NCBI GenBank assembly: GCA_045595445.1
Contig: JAZOAK010000072.1
Location: 1-21,028, forward strand
Reading direction: 5' to 3'
DNA length: 21,028 nucleotides
Source of the DNA: RGIG3009 sp045595445
GTDB taxonomy: Bacteria; Bacillota; Clostridia; Oscillospirales; Acutalibacteraceae
Every line of letters begins with the position of its first letter. Position 1 is the first letter of the stretch. The position numbers were made by a program, and so were the translations under genes. The notes beneath the pieces are model-generated. The model ran no database searches and was not told where the DNA came from. It was given only the letters and a program-made list of their open reading frames with translations. Shown here piece after piece: positions 1 to 7,535 of the stretch.

Positions 1-27
1 GCCGACGTAACCCACAATTCCACACAT
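1..27 (-). CDS. glmS: Glutamine--fructose-6-phosphate aminotransferase, first 9 codons only
   Basis: Read on the minus strand, this edge fragment starts with ATG and encodes MCGIVGYVG, the classic opening of GlmS. Cys2 becomes the N-terminal nucleophile of the glutaminase domain once Met is removed. GlmS makes glucosamine-6-phosphate from fructose-6-phosphate and glutamine, the entry to cell-wall amino sugars. The ATG at 27-25 lies 7 nt downstream of a perfect AAGGAGG (41-35), which fixes the start. The rest of the gene lies outside the window. PurF and asparagine synthetase also expose an MCGI-type N-terminus, but the GYVG continuation and lack of a propeptide favour GlmS. It is divergent from the ECF gene. 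Confidence 0.85.
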
Positions 28-28
28 A

Positions 29-57
29 GCCCATCCTCCTTATTATTTATGATGGGC
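29..57 (-). promoter_or_regulatory. Hairpin over the glmS ribosome binding site
   Basis: GCCCATC (29-35) and GATGGGC (51-57) form a perfect 7-bp stem with a 15-nt loop. In the glmS mRNA the loop carries most of the Shine-Dalgarno AAGGAGG (35-41), and the start codon sits one base beyond the stem. The hairpin could therefore tune translation. On the plus strand it is followed by six T (59-64) and resembles an intrinsic terminator, but no plus-strand gene lies to its left, so the RBS role is preferred. Confidence 0.45.
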
Positions 58-98
58 ATTTTTTGGGGTTTCATTCCACGAAAAACCGCAAAAACCTC

Positions 99-127
99 TT
101 GCCTACCCCTGCTCTATCCTATATAAT
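99..127 (+). promoter_or_regulatory. SigA-type promoter of the ECF S-component gene
   Basis: TTGCCT (99-104) matches the -35 consensus at 4 of 6 bases and TATAAT (122-127) matches the -10 perfectly, with a 17-bp spacer. It would start transcription near 134, giving a short leader with an AGAAAGGA ribosome binding site (142-149) before the ATG at 161. The leader is too short for a riboswitch. Confidence 0.75.
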
Positions 128-160
128 ATACGGTGTAAACAAGAAAGGACGCTAAAACGT

Positions 161-664
161 ATGAACGGAAAAACCAAAAAGATCGTTATGGCTGCACTTA
201 TGGCAGCACTCACTTGTGTCGCCACGATGATCATTAAGATCCCCTCTCCCCTAAACGGCTATATCAACTTGGGCGATTGCATCGTGCTGGTAGCCGGATG
301 GATGTTGTCCCCGACCTACGGTTTTCTGGCCGCCGGTCTCGGCTCGGCATTGGCAGACGTCTTTTCGGGATATATGACCTATGCTCCCGCCACTTTCGTC
401 ATCAAAGGATTGATGGCACTCGTCGCGTTCTACGGTTTCAAGGTTCTGCGCAAAAAGTTCGGCAACCTCCTCTCCGGCATCCTCAGCGGACTTGCGGCAG
501 AGCTTGTTATGGTTCTCGGTTATTTCGTGTTTGAAGGCTTTTTGTACGGATTTCTCCCGTCAGCCGTCAACATTCTGCCCAACGGCGTGCAAGGCATTGC
601 CGGTCTGGTGATCGGTGTGTTGCTGGCAAAAGTATTTGAGAAAAGCAAGATTATGTTGGATTAA
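161..664 (+). CDS. ECF transporter S-component (substrate-binding membrane subunit)
   Basis: A 167-aa, very hydrophobic protein with about five or six membrane segments, the size and layout of energy-coupling-factor S-components (ECF-type riboflavin transporter S family). S-components capture a vitamin or related micronutrient and dock onto the shared EcfA/EcfA'/EcfT module. The first helix contains MAALMAALTCVAT, with small-residue spacing of the AxxxA kind used to contact EcfT. The conserved-looking stretch INLGDCIVLVAGWMLSP follows, as in many Clostridia paralogues. The ATG at 161 follows AGAAAGGA by 11 nt. The ECF ATPase and EcfT genes are not in the window, so it probably uses a shared module. 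The substrate cannot be told from the sequence. It is followed 10 nt later by the YwlG-like gene, with which it probably forms an operon. Confidence 0.85.
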   Translation: MNGKTKKIVMAALMAALTCVATMIIKIPSPLNGYINLGDCIVLVAGWMLSPTYGFLAAGLGSALADVFSGYMTYAPATFVIKGLMALVAFYGFKVLRKKFGNLLSGILSGLAAELVMVLGYFVFEGFLYGFLPSAVNILPNGVQGIAGLVIGVLLAKVFEKSKIMLD

Positions 665-674
665 GGTGATAACG

Positions 675-1220
675 ATGCAAATGTCGATTTATGAACAAAC
701 CACCGCCGCCATACAAGAACTGTGCGAAAAAGCAAAACTGACAGCAGGAAATCTCGTTGTTGTCGGTTGTTCCACCAGCGAAGTGGCGGGCGGCACCATC
801 GGCACCAAATCCAGCCCCGAAATCGCCGCGGAGATCTTCCGTGCATTGCACGAGTATACCACCGCACACGGCTTACACCTTGCCATTCAGTGCTGTGAGC
901 ATCTTAACCGCGCCATCATCACCGAACGGCAGGCGGTGCCGTTCACAGAGCCGGTCAACGTGGTCCCGCAACCCAAAGCGGGCGGCTCACTGGCGGCACA
1001 CGCGTACAAAACGTTTTGCGATCCCGTGGCGGTGGAAACGATCAAAGCCGACGCGGGTCTTGACATCGGCTTCACGCTGATCGGTATGCATTTGAAAGCG
1101 GTCGCCGTCCCCGTACGTTTAGTCAACAACACCATCGGCAGCGCCACGGTGCTCGCCGCCCGCACCCGCCCGAAATTCATCGGCGGCGCACGCCCCGTCT
1201 ACGACGAAGAGTGTCTATAA
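675..1220 (+). CDS. ywlG: YwlG / TIGR01440 family protein (DUF436)
   Basis: A 181-aa soluble protein resembling the YwlG/TIGR01440 (DUF436) family of Firmicutes, whose biochemical role is not established. Recognisable parts are the N-terminal VVVGCSTSEVAGGTIGTKSS, a central IQCCEHLNRA and the C-terminal GGARPVYDEECL, and the length is near full for the family. An in-frame ATG exists at 615 inside the upstream gene, but the ATG at 675 has an AAGGTGAT ribosome binding site (663-670) and gives the expected N-terminus, so it was chosen. It lies 10 nt after the ECF S-component gene and shares its promoter. The paired cysteines may bind metal, but that is inference. It is followed by a strong hairpin terminator. 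Confidence 0.85.
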   Translation: MQMSIYEQTTAAIQELCEKAKLTAGNLVVVGCSTSEVAGGTIGTKSSPEIAAEIFRALHEYTTAHGLHLAIQCCEHLNRAIITERQAVPFTEPVNVVPQPKAGGSLAAHAYKTFCDPVAVETIKADAGLDIGFTLIGMHLKAVAVPVRLVNNTIGSATVLAARTRPKFIGGARPVYDEECL

Positions 1221-1235
1221 CCCCCATCCACAAGC

Positions 1236-1273
1236 AAAGAAGCGGAGTTGCCGTCCGGCAACTCCCCTTCTTT
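1236..1273. terminator. Bidirectional intrinsic terminator between convergent operons
   Basis: AAAGAAG (1236-1242) and GGAGTTGCCG (1244-1253) pair with CGGCAACTCC (1256-1265) and CTTCTTT (1267-1273), with one C/C mismatch. The AAAG/CTTT base of the stem gives U-rich RNA in both directions. It serves the ECF-ywlG operon on the plus strand and the long minus-strand block ending at 1302. Confidence 0.8.
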
Positions 1274-1301
1274 GTCGAGATCACATCCGCTTGCTCGAAC
1301 G

Positions 1302-3161
1302 TTATCCAAACAACTTTTTGAAAATCAAATCCAGATCCTCTTTGCTGGTTGGCAAACTCTCCAACACGTGATGATCAATGGCATCAAGCATCGTTTGCTC
1401 TTTCTCTTTTAAGCGCTGATAAACTGCTTCATCCAACGACCACACGCCCTCTTCGGTTTGATAGTTCAACTGCATAAAGTGGTATTGCGTATATTGCCCC
1501 TCAGGCAACCCCAAACGGTGAATACGATCCTTAGACTGCAACAAGTGCACCAAATTGTAACTGTACTCAAAATAGATGGCATCGTGACACACCTTGTGTA
1601 AGGAAACCGATTCCGCCAACGTATGGGGATTGGTGAGCAAAACCTGAATGTTTCCTTGACGAAAATCATTAAGGATTTCTTCGCGCCGTTCAAGAGGCAC
1701 CTCGCCATACACACAGCAGGTGCGAATACCTGCTTGTTCAAGTGCCGCTTGAAGACGCCGAATCGAATCCACAAACACACACCATACAATCACCGTTTTT
1801 CCCTTTGAAACCAAAGTCCTTGCTAATTCTAGACAATTATCAAACTTGGTAGACCGTTGGCACGCGTTTATCAATTCTTGGATTTCCTCGGTATAATCCG
1901 CAAAATCAATATCCTCCACATCCACCGAATCATCCAACAAATACTGAAAATCCTGCAAATTCAAGTTTTGCAACAACAATCGGGGATTACTTTCCAATTG
2001 GAGCAACCGGATCAACAACGCCAATCGGTTGTGTTTATACTTCAACCGAAGAATCTCCATCAGCCGATTTTCTGCCGGTGCGGCAGGAAATCGGTAAAGG
2101 GCATCCGCGTTCGCTCGGGGAACACCCAGTTGATCCTTGGACGTGCGGCAAAAAAACGGTTGCAGTTTGTCGTTGATTTCTCGGACGTCTTCCGGCGAGG
2201 CATTGTTCAACAGCATGGTGCTGAAATCAAAGAACGTATCGTATTCATCCGGAAAAAGGATATGCAACAAGTTATAGATATCCAAATAGGTGTTGGGGAT
2301 GGGCGTTCCGGTCATAGCGACCACATACATGGCGCGTTTTGCCAATTCTAACGCGTGGCTCGCATATTCGCCGCCCACGCGTTTCACCTTATGAACTTCA
2401 TCAAACACCAACAGCGAAGACGCCCCCACCATATCCCATAAAACGTCTTCCAAACCGGCAACCGCTTCGTAATTGATCAAAACCAAATTACACGATCCCG
2501 AGTCGTAACGCAACGCATTTTTCCTCTGTGTGGTGTTTTGGTAGTTGCCGTCATGGATATTAAACACGCGAAGGGGATCCTTCTCGCCAAAGCAAGCCGT
2601 AAACTCATCTATCCAGGAACCAAACGCATTTTTGGGACAAATAACGATGATCCGTTTTACCGACGCTTTCTTTTTCAGATACGCATACATCCCCAAAGCG
2701 GATGCCGTCTTGCCGGAGCCGGGTACTGAAAAATTGCAAGCTTTTTGCATGGCGCAAAGATAAAAGGAATCCCACATCTGTTGCTCCCGCAAAGGCCGAA
2801 CCATCGCATCATCCACGACCGCTTTATACTGTTCATATCGGTCTGCCAGTTTACTTTCATGGTGTTTTAATTCCACACCGAGTCGAGAACGTTTCTCCAC
2901 ATACATTTCTCGGTCTTGCACGTACCGCTTTAACGATTCGGAAACGGTGAGATGGCAACACTCGCTCGAACACAAAGACATAATTTTTTTATAATCGACG
3001 TAGGTCAGTTCCGGCTTGAATCGAAGTGTATCCTCGTCAATCTGATGCACGTATCGTTTTAACACAAGTTTGTAAAACGCGCCGCTTGTGAACGAAACAA
3101 TTTCCTCGCGAGGCAAGCGTAGAAGTAATTGATTGTCCGTATACTCTAAAACCCAAGACAT
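1302..3161 (-). CDS. SNF2-type DEAD/DEAH helicase (DNA translocase)
   Basis: A 619-aa superfamily 2 helicase-like ATPase. After a unique N-terminal region of about 125 residues come Walker A VPGSGKT (146-152), the Walker B DEVH box in LLVFDEVHKVK (254-257), motif III TGTP (284-287), and a C-terminal RecA lobe with LLTNPHTLAESVSL and motif VI QSKDRIHRLG (542-551). The motif VI form is SNF2-like rather than DEAD-box-like. Proteins of this kind use ATP to move along or remodel DNA-protein complexes. No nuclease domain is seen. The start ATG overlaps the TAA of the ParB-like gene by one base (TAATG), and AGGAG lies 8 nt upstream, so translation is coupled. It is the last gene of the minus-strand block, ending just before the terminator at 1236-1273. 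SNF2-family ATPases are frequent in phage-defence islands; that role here is inference. Confidence 0.85.
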   Translation of the reverse strand: MSWVLEYTDNQLLLRLPREEIVSFTSGAFYKLVLKRYVHQIDEDTLRFKPELTYVDYKKIMSLCSSECCHLTVSESLKRYVQDREMYVEKRSRLGVELKHHESKLADRYEQYKAVVDDAMVRPLREQQMWDSFYLCAMQKACNFSVPGSGKTASALGMYAYLKKKASVKRIIVICPKNAFGSWIDEFTACFGEKDPLRVFNIHDGNYQNTTQRKNALRYDSGSCNLVLINYEAVAGLEDVLWDMVGASSLLVFDEVHKVKRVGGEYASHALELAKRAMYVVAMTGTPIPNTYLDIYNLLHILFPDEYDTFFDFSTMLLNNASPEDVREINDKLQPFFCRTSKDQLGVPRANADALYRFPAAPAENRLMEILRLKYKHNRLALLIRLLQLESNPRLLLQNLNLQDFQYLLDDSVDVEDIDFADYTEEIQELINACQRSTKFDNCLELARTLVSKGKTVIVWCVFVDSIRRLQAALEQAGIRTCCVYGEVPLERREEILNDFRQGNIQVLLTNPHTLAESVSLHKVCHDAIYFEYSYNLVHLLQSKDRIHRLGLPEGQYTQYHFMQLNYQTEEGVWSLDEAVYQRLKEKEQTMLDAIDHHVLESLPTSKEDLDLIFKKLFG

Positions 3162-4366
3162 TACAACTTCTCCTGCAACTCGGTCACAATGGCTATTAGC
3201 TTTTGCAGTTGCTTCTCCAAACGTCTTAATTCGCTATCGTTCATCTTTGCCAAAATATTTTGATCAATATCCTCCAAGAAGTTGGTCGCTTTTTCAGCCA
3301 ACTGGATCGGCCGATTGCGCGTTTCATTCTTTTTGATTTTGGTCATGACCTTTTCCACGGAACGTTCCATTTGCTGGTGAACGCCTTCGTTTGCGCGGAT
3401 CTGTTCACGAATAACCGCCGTGGACACTTTTCCGACAGGCGGCAACGCTTGAAGCGTTTGAGCAGCCAGTTCCTGTTGTTCCTGCAAAAACTCCTCTTGG
3501 TATTCCGTGCCGATCACCGCCTTGAAATTGCGGATAAAGCGCGTCATATCTCCGGCCGGCTGCATCAAAATATTATGGAACACGCTGTTTTTAAGATCGG
3601 CGCACTCATCTTCAGTGCGACATTTTTTGAGCAGTTTTTGCAACTCTTCCAACGGGAAATAAATTTGCAGTTCCCGAGCAATGTAAAACTGATTCGGAGC
3701 ATTGATAAACTCCAAAAACTCAACCAACAACTGTGCTAAGGCTACTTTTGATTTGACCTCCCCTATCGGCTCATTGGTGCTCTTCGCATATTCTTCTTCG
3801 CTGAGTAATTTGGTTTCCACGACATCGTGGTAAATACCCACCAACCGATCAATGGGATTGTAATCCACCTTGCTCTCTTCGCCATGCTGGATGGACAACT
3901 CCAACATCTTAATTTGCTTGGCACTGGATTCAATGTTACGATCCAAAATAACCGCCTCAAAATGCTGAAACCGATCGTTCTTGGCAGAAAGACGGCGCAG
4001 ACACGTGAAGCGGCGGTTACCGTCGATGATGCGGCCGTCGGCAAGAACGACACCCGCTTCGCGTTGATCAACAAGTTCAATATTCGTTTGCGTTTTCTTC
4101 AACGCTTCGGGGTTGCTTTCCACAATAAATTGTTCAATGACCGCGTTGTATGCTTCGCGATCCGACAGATCCGGTGCCTGTCCGTTTTGGGATTTGTATT
4201 GGCTGATCCACGTCGCAATTCGATCATTCTGGTCGTTGTAAAACAACGCGTCCAATCGAATTTTGTATACGGGATACGCTTTGGTAATGCCGTCAATTGT
4301 CAATTTGCGCGTTAACGTGGTTTTCTCTACCACGTGAAGCGCCACACCTTCCGATAATAAGTTCAT
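3161..4366 (-). CDS. ParB/Srx-fold protein
   Basis: A 401-aa protein with a ParB-like N-terminal half. The hallmark is VVLADGRIIDGNRRFTCLRR (107-125), matching the DG-x-IxxGNRR/GHRR box of ParB/sulfiredoxin-fold proteins. It is followed by a second ParB-like segment, LELSIQHGEES with NPIDRL (155-175). ParB-fold proteins bind DNA and CTP or have nuclease or modification-sensing roles; which applies here is unknown. The C-terminal part (about 200-401) is helical and ends in a leucine-rich coiled coil. No ParA partner is near, which argues against plasmid partitioning. It starts 3 nt after the upstream gene, with GAGGAGG inside that gene's last codons, and ends overlapping the helicase start by one base. 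Confidence 0.8.
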   Translation of the reverse strand: MNLLSEGVALHVVEKTTLTRKLTIDGITKAYPVYKIRLDALFYNDQNDRIATWISQYKSQNGQAPDLSDREAYNAVIEQFIVESNPEALKKTQTNIELVDQREAGVVLADGRIIDGNRRFTCLRRLSAKNDRFQHFEAVILDRNIESSAKQIKMLELSIQHGEESKVDYNPIDRLVGIYHDVVETKLLSEEEYAKSTNEPIGEVKSKVALAQLLVEFLEFINAPNQFYIARELQIYFPLEELQKLLKKCRTEDECADLKNSVFHNILMQPAGDMTRFIRNFKAVIGTEYQEEFLQEQQELAAQTLQALPPVGKVSTAVIREQIRANEGVHQQMERSVEKVMTKIKKNETRNRPIQLAEKATNFLEDIDQNILAKMNDSELRRLEKQLQKLIAIVTELQEKL

Positions 4367-4369
4367 ACA

Positions 4370-7018
4370 TTAAACCTCCTCATAATACGTTTCATAATCT
4401 ACATAAACCGCATCCATGATCGCATCATAATACAGCGACGTATCGTGGATGGCCAACAGCACCTTGTCCCTGCTGAGCATGACACCGTACTGTTCGTGCA
4501 ACAGTTGCACAAGGTCGTCCAGTTCCATTCGTTCTTCTCTTTCAATAATCCACTCAATAAAAGTGCTGATTTGAACGTCCTCCGTGCCGACACGAAGCAA
4601 ACGCGTCCCTCCTGCTTTTTGCGAACGGAAACGCTCTCTGTCCTCTGTCAACAAAGAACTGTAAAACCACTCGTCAAAATACAAATCGTCCAATTCGTGT
4701 GTAAATCCGGCTTTTCTCAGTGAAAAAATCGTAAAAATGGTTCCTTGCGGCAAAAACGCATAGACCTTCTCGCAATACTCCTCAATTTGTTGCGGCGTAA
4801 TGCCAATCGCTTTCAGCCGCCGAAAATTGATATATTTCTTCGGCTCAAACTCAATGATATCCCGCCGTTGACGCAAGCGCGACAATCGAGAAGTATATAA
4901 CGTTATATTCGAGAAAGCGGAAGGAAATGATGCGGTGTCCACAACGTCTTCTGTCGTTAAAAGCGATTCAAAATACTCGGTCGCATTGGAATAGGTCTTG
5001 CGAACAACGTAATCCGTCAAGACATGGTATCCTAACGTTTTCAGATTATACGCGTTTATCAACCCGCGGTTTGCTTCGGGATATTCGTTTTCAAACAACC
5101 GACGCACATCACGCAAGGTATAAAAATCTTCCGTCAGCACCGTTCTCATGCGGGCAAACTGTTCTTGCGTCATGCTCTCACACGAAATGGTATACTCGCC
5201 GTGAGAAAGATACTCATCAATACAACGGAAATACGCCCCCTGTGCGGTTGTTGCTCTGACGCCGTATGTTTCTTCGTATTGTTCCGCTAACGCCGCATTG
5301 CTGATGGGCGCATATTGCAGCAACAACTCCAACACCTGATTATCGCGATCGGGAGTACCCAAACTTAAAATTGGCATTTTGGAAAACGTGACTTCGCAAT
5401 CACCCCAATCCTCCCATATTTTACGCAACAAACTATGCAATTCATATTCATCGCGAACATCGTATTCCGCCATTAACTCCGGATGATCTCGGAACAATTT
5501 TAACGTGGAAAACTCTTTGTCCATATAGCGACACAGATCCAATTGCGCCACAAATTCCGAATACTCTCGCTCGTTAATGTTGTAATATCGAAAACTGTGA
5601 CCGCGATTCCATAACGCATATTCCACTTTTTGAAGTTTGTTTTCATAGGTTCGCGTATCAATCCGCAACGTTTCGTCGTCTTGCAAATCGTTTTGTTCAA
5701 GAAATTCGGAATACGTTGCTATCGCGGTTTCAATCGGTGTTTTATCGCGACACGTTTGTTTGACAACAAACCGAAACAAATCCGCTCGCGTTTTGGGGAT
5801 TCGTGTGCCGGATACCGTAATGTAGTTACGAAACACCACTTGTTCCACTTTCTTTTTGACGGCAACGGATAAGAACGCATCTTGTAACATATCTGTCAAC
5901 GGTTGTCGTTGCACTCCGCGCGAACTGGCTACAATATCCAGATAATGATACGTCCGACTTGTTTCGGAAAAGATAAAACAAAACGTTTTTTCGTCAAGGT
6001 CATATCGCAAATAGACATCTTGATAAGCATCTTCTTCCAAACGCGGTTTGTTTGAAAACGCTCTCACCAATATCTGTCGCACCCGTTCACGCGACTTCAA
6101 CCCAAAAGACAACGCAATTTGTTCCAGGCTCTCCCCTTGCAATCGTTTTTCAACGGCTTCTTTCCACCGTTCTTTGGTAATCGTTTCGACAAACTCATCA
6201 AGCGTCACATATCGCCTTACGTACACAGCGTCTTCACAACGGACTTCCCCGTCGTTTTCCAACGTCAGCAATACCTCCTCCACGATGGTGGTGTTGCCTA
6301 AATGGTCAGGCAATTGGCGATGAAACCGTTCCAACGTGACCCCTCGAAAATGCTCCTCACAAATTCGTAAAATTTTCCCCTTTAAGGCGTTCAATATCGT
6401 CTCGTTTTCATACATCAAATACGTCAGCGTTTCTCCCGCGCAAGAAGGATTTTGACGCGATATGTCAAGAAGAATTTGGTGAACATAATCCACAGGAATC
6501 GCATACGCCTCCGCCATAGCGAGCGCTGTCGCATGTAACGCTGCACCGGCACTATCACCCGCGCTCTCCTGTGCGAACTGATGGTGCGCTTGCCCCTTCA
6601 AAAAATCATACAGTTTTTGAATCTCAACCAGCGTTTTCACGCCAATATTGCGCTGAGCCTCCAATACCCCTTGCGGAAATGCCAACAACTGCCCAACGGT
6701 TTCAATTTGCAAGCGTTGCAAACAATGCCTGAGCCGATTGGAAATGATGAAATTGTCAAGGCTTTGGTCGTAAAACGAGGACGTCGTAGGTTGTGTCGTC
6801 TGCTCGCACACCTCACGGTTGCTGTTTTGAAGCGTATCGTGCAACGTATAGATTTCTCCTAACGTTTTCAACCCGACACTACGCTGGTTTTTCCATCCCT
6901 CACGGGGGAAATCAAGAAAATCCCCCACCGTATGTATGCCCAAACGTTGCAAGCAGTTTTTCAGACGATTTGAAATGGGCAAGGCAACAACTGCCTCCGC
7001 GCGTGAAACATCACACAT
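4370..7018 (-). CDS. Large protein with two RNAP alpha-CTD-like repeats and a sigma region 4-like HTH
   Basis: An 882-aa soluble protein. Residues about 13-58 and 91-137 are two copies of the RNA polymerase alpha C-terminal fold (helix-hairpin-helix type), each with the pattern ISNRL..CLQRL.I.TVG.LL.F, then R.IG.KTL.EI. Residues about 283-322 carry a sigma-70 region 4-like helix-turn-helix, GESLEQIALSFG followed by RERVRQILVRAF. The remaining roughly 550 residues are mixed helix/strand and not recognised. It therefore probably binds DNA, or touches transcription machinery. A TTG 54 nt further upstream (7072) is in frame, but ATG 7018 has GGGG (7030-7027) 8 nt upstream and needs no rare start, so it is preferred. 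It is the first gene of the coupled trio with the ParB-like protein and SNF2 helicase. Confidence 0.75.
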   Translation of the reverse strand: MCDVSRAEAVVALPISNRLKNCLQRLGIHTVGDFLDFPREGWKNQRSVGLKTLGEIYTLHDTLQNSNREVCEQTTQPTTSSFYDQSLDNFIISNRLRHCLQRLQIETVGQLLAFPQGVLEAQRNIGVKTLVEIQKLYDFLKGQAHHQFAQESAGDSAGAALHATALAMAEAYAIPVDYVHQILLDISRQNPSCAGETLTYLMYENETILNALKGKILRICEEHFRGVTLERFHRQLPDHLGNTTIVEEVLLTLENDGEVRCEDAVYVRRYVTLDEFVETITKERWKEAVEKRLQGESLEQIALSFGLKSRERVRQILVRAFSNKPRLEEDAYQDVYLRYDLDEKTFCFIFSETSRTYHYLDIVASSRGVQRQPLTDMLQDAFLSVAVKKKVEQVVFRNYITVSGTRIPKTRADLFRFVVKQTCRDKTPIETAIATYSEFLEQNDLQDDETLRIDTRTYENKLQKVEYALWNRGHSFRYYNINEREYSEFVAQLDLCRYMDKEFSTLKLFRDHPELMAEYDVRDEYELHSLLRKIWEDWGDCEVTFSKMPILSLGTPDRDNQVLELLLQYAPISNAALAEQYEETYGVRATTAQGAYFRCIDEYLSHGEYTISCESMTQEQFARMRTVLTEDFYTLRDVRRLFENEYPEANRGLINAYNLKTLGYHVLTDYVVRKTYSNATEYFESLLTTEDVVDTASFPSAFSNITLYTSRLSRLRQRRDIIEFEPKKYINFRRLKAIGITPQQIEEYCEKVYAFLPQGTIFTIFSLRKAGFTHELDDLYFDEWFYSSLLTEDRERFRSQKAGGTRLLRVGTEDVQISTFIEWIIEREERMELDDLVQLLHEQYGVMLSRDKVLLAIHDTSLYYDAIMDAVYVDYETYYEEV

Positions 7019-7026
7019 GTTTTCAT

Positions 7027-7030
7027 CCCC
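7027..7030 (-). promoter_or_regulatory. Ribosome binding site that decides the start at 7018
   Basis: GTAGGGGATG on the minus strand places GGGG 8 nt before the ATG at 7018. The competing upstream TTG at 7072 has only a weak GCGGA before it. The difference is 18 N-terminal residues outside any recognised domain. Confidence 0.45.
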
Positions 7031-7096
7031 TACGTTTTTACTTCTCACCGAAAAGAAACGATCTCTTTTCAATTATTCATTCCGCTTCTCTTGCGA

Positions 7097-7531
7097 TCAT
7101 TCATCGCCATCCAAACAAATGGCACACCCATCTTCGAATGAATAAACGGCTATATCGGTGCCTGTGACGATACCGGTTTCTTCATCATAATTGACCGTAT
7201 CGTACTCGCCGTTCCACGCCTCTGGATCCTCTGCTTCGCTCTCCCATGCGCTAAACGAATTTTCAATGGCGAGCGTTTCAATATCCGTAATTTCACCAAT
7301 TTCCAACACTTGATCAAAGAAATTCTCAATTCCTTCGTCATCATTTTCAAAGCATTCGAGCAACGCGTCATAGAGATCTTGTATGGTTGAATACTCATAA
7401 GCACCGATAATATCATCAAAACGGCGATCTTCGCATTCCAAGACAATCTCTGCGCCGTCTTTTTTGGTAATTGTTATAACCAAAAAACTACTGCTGCTCG
7501 AATTGGTGACAAAGTCTGTTCTGATTTTCAT
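7097..7531 (-). CDS. Acidic 144-aa protein with five-serine N-terminal motif, next to radical SAM gene
   Basis: The protein opens with MKIRTDFVTNSSSSSF and continues as a strongly acidic chain rich in Asp and Glu (ECEDRRFDDII, ECFENDDEGIENFF) ending CAICLDGDE. I recall this opening from many otherwise dissimilar hypothetical proteins of Clostridia and Bacteroidetes, but cannot verify it here. A constant N-terminus on variable bodies suggests a recognition or processing signal. The ATG at 7531 lies 4 nt after the radical SAM stop, and the SD AAAGGAGT overlaps that stop, so the two are translationally coupled. It may be the substrate of the radical SAM enzyme (a modified peptide or protein), which is inference. 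No signal peptide or membrane segment is seen. The trio gene downstream starts 78 nt later. Confidence 0.7.
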   Translation of the reverse strand: MKIRTDFVTNSSSSSFLVITITKKDGAEIVLECEDRRFDDIIGAYEYSTIQDLYDALLECFENDDEGIENFFDQVLEIGEITDIETLAIENSFSAWESEAEDPEAWNGEYDTVNYDEETGIVTGTDIAVYSFEDGCAICLDGDE

Positions 7532-7535
7532 ATCG

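Noticed and set aside
29..64. Plus-strand intrinsic terminator with six T
   Set aside because: No plus-strand gene lies to its left: that DNA encodes glmS on the minus strand. The SD placement in the loop fits an RBS hairpin better, though a block to antisense transcription is not excluded.
28..160. glmS ribozyme in the leader
   Set aside because: The conserved core could not be recognised on the minus strand, and the gap is too short for the usual ribozyme plus promoter.
3161..4366. Plasmid partition ParB
   Set aside because: No ParA gene or parS-like repeats are nearby, and the protein is coupled to an SNF2 helicase instead.
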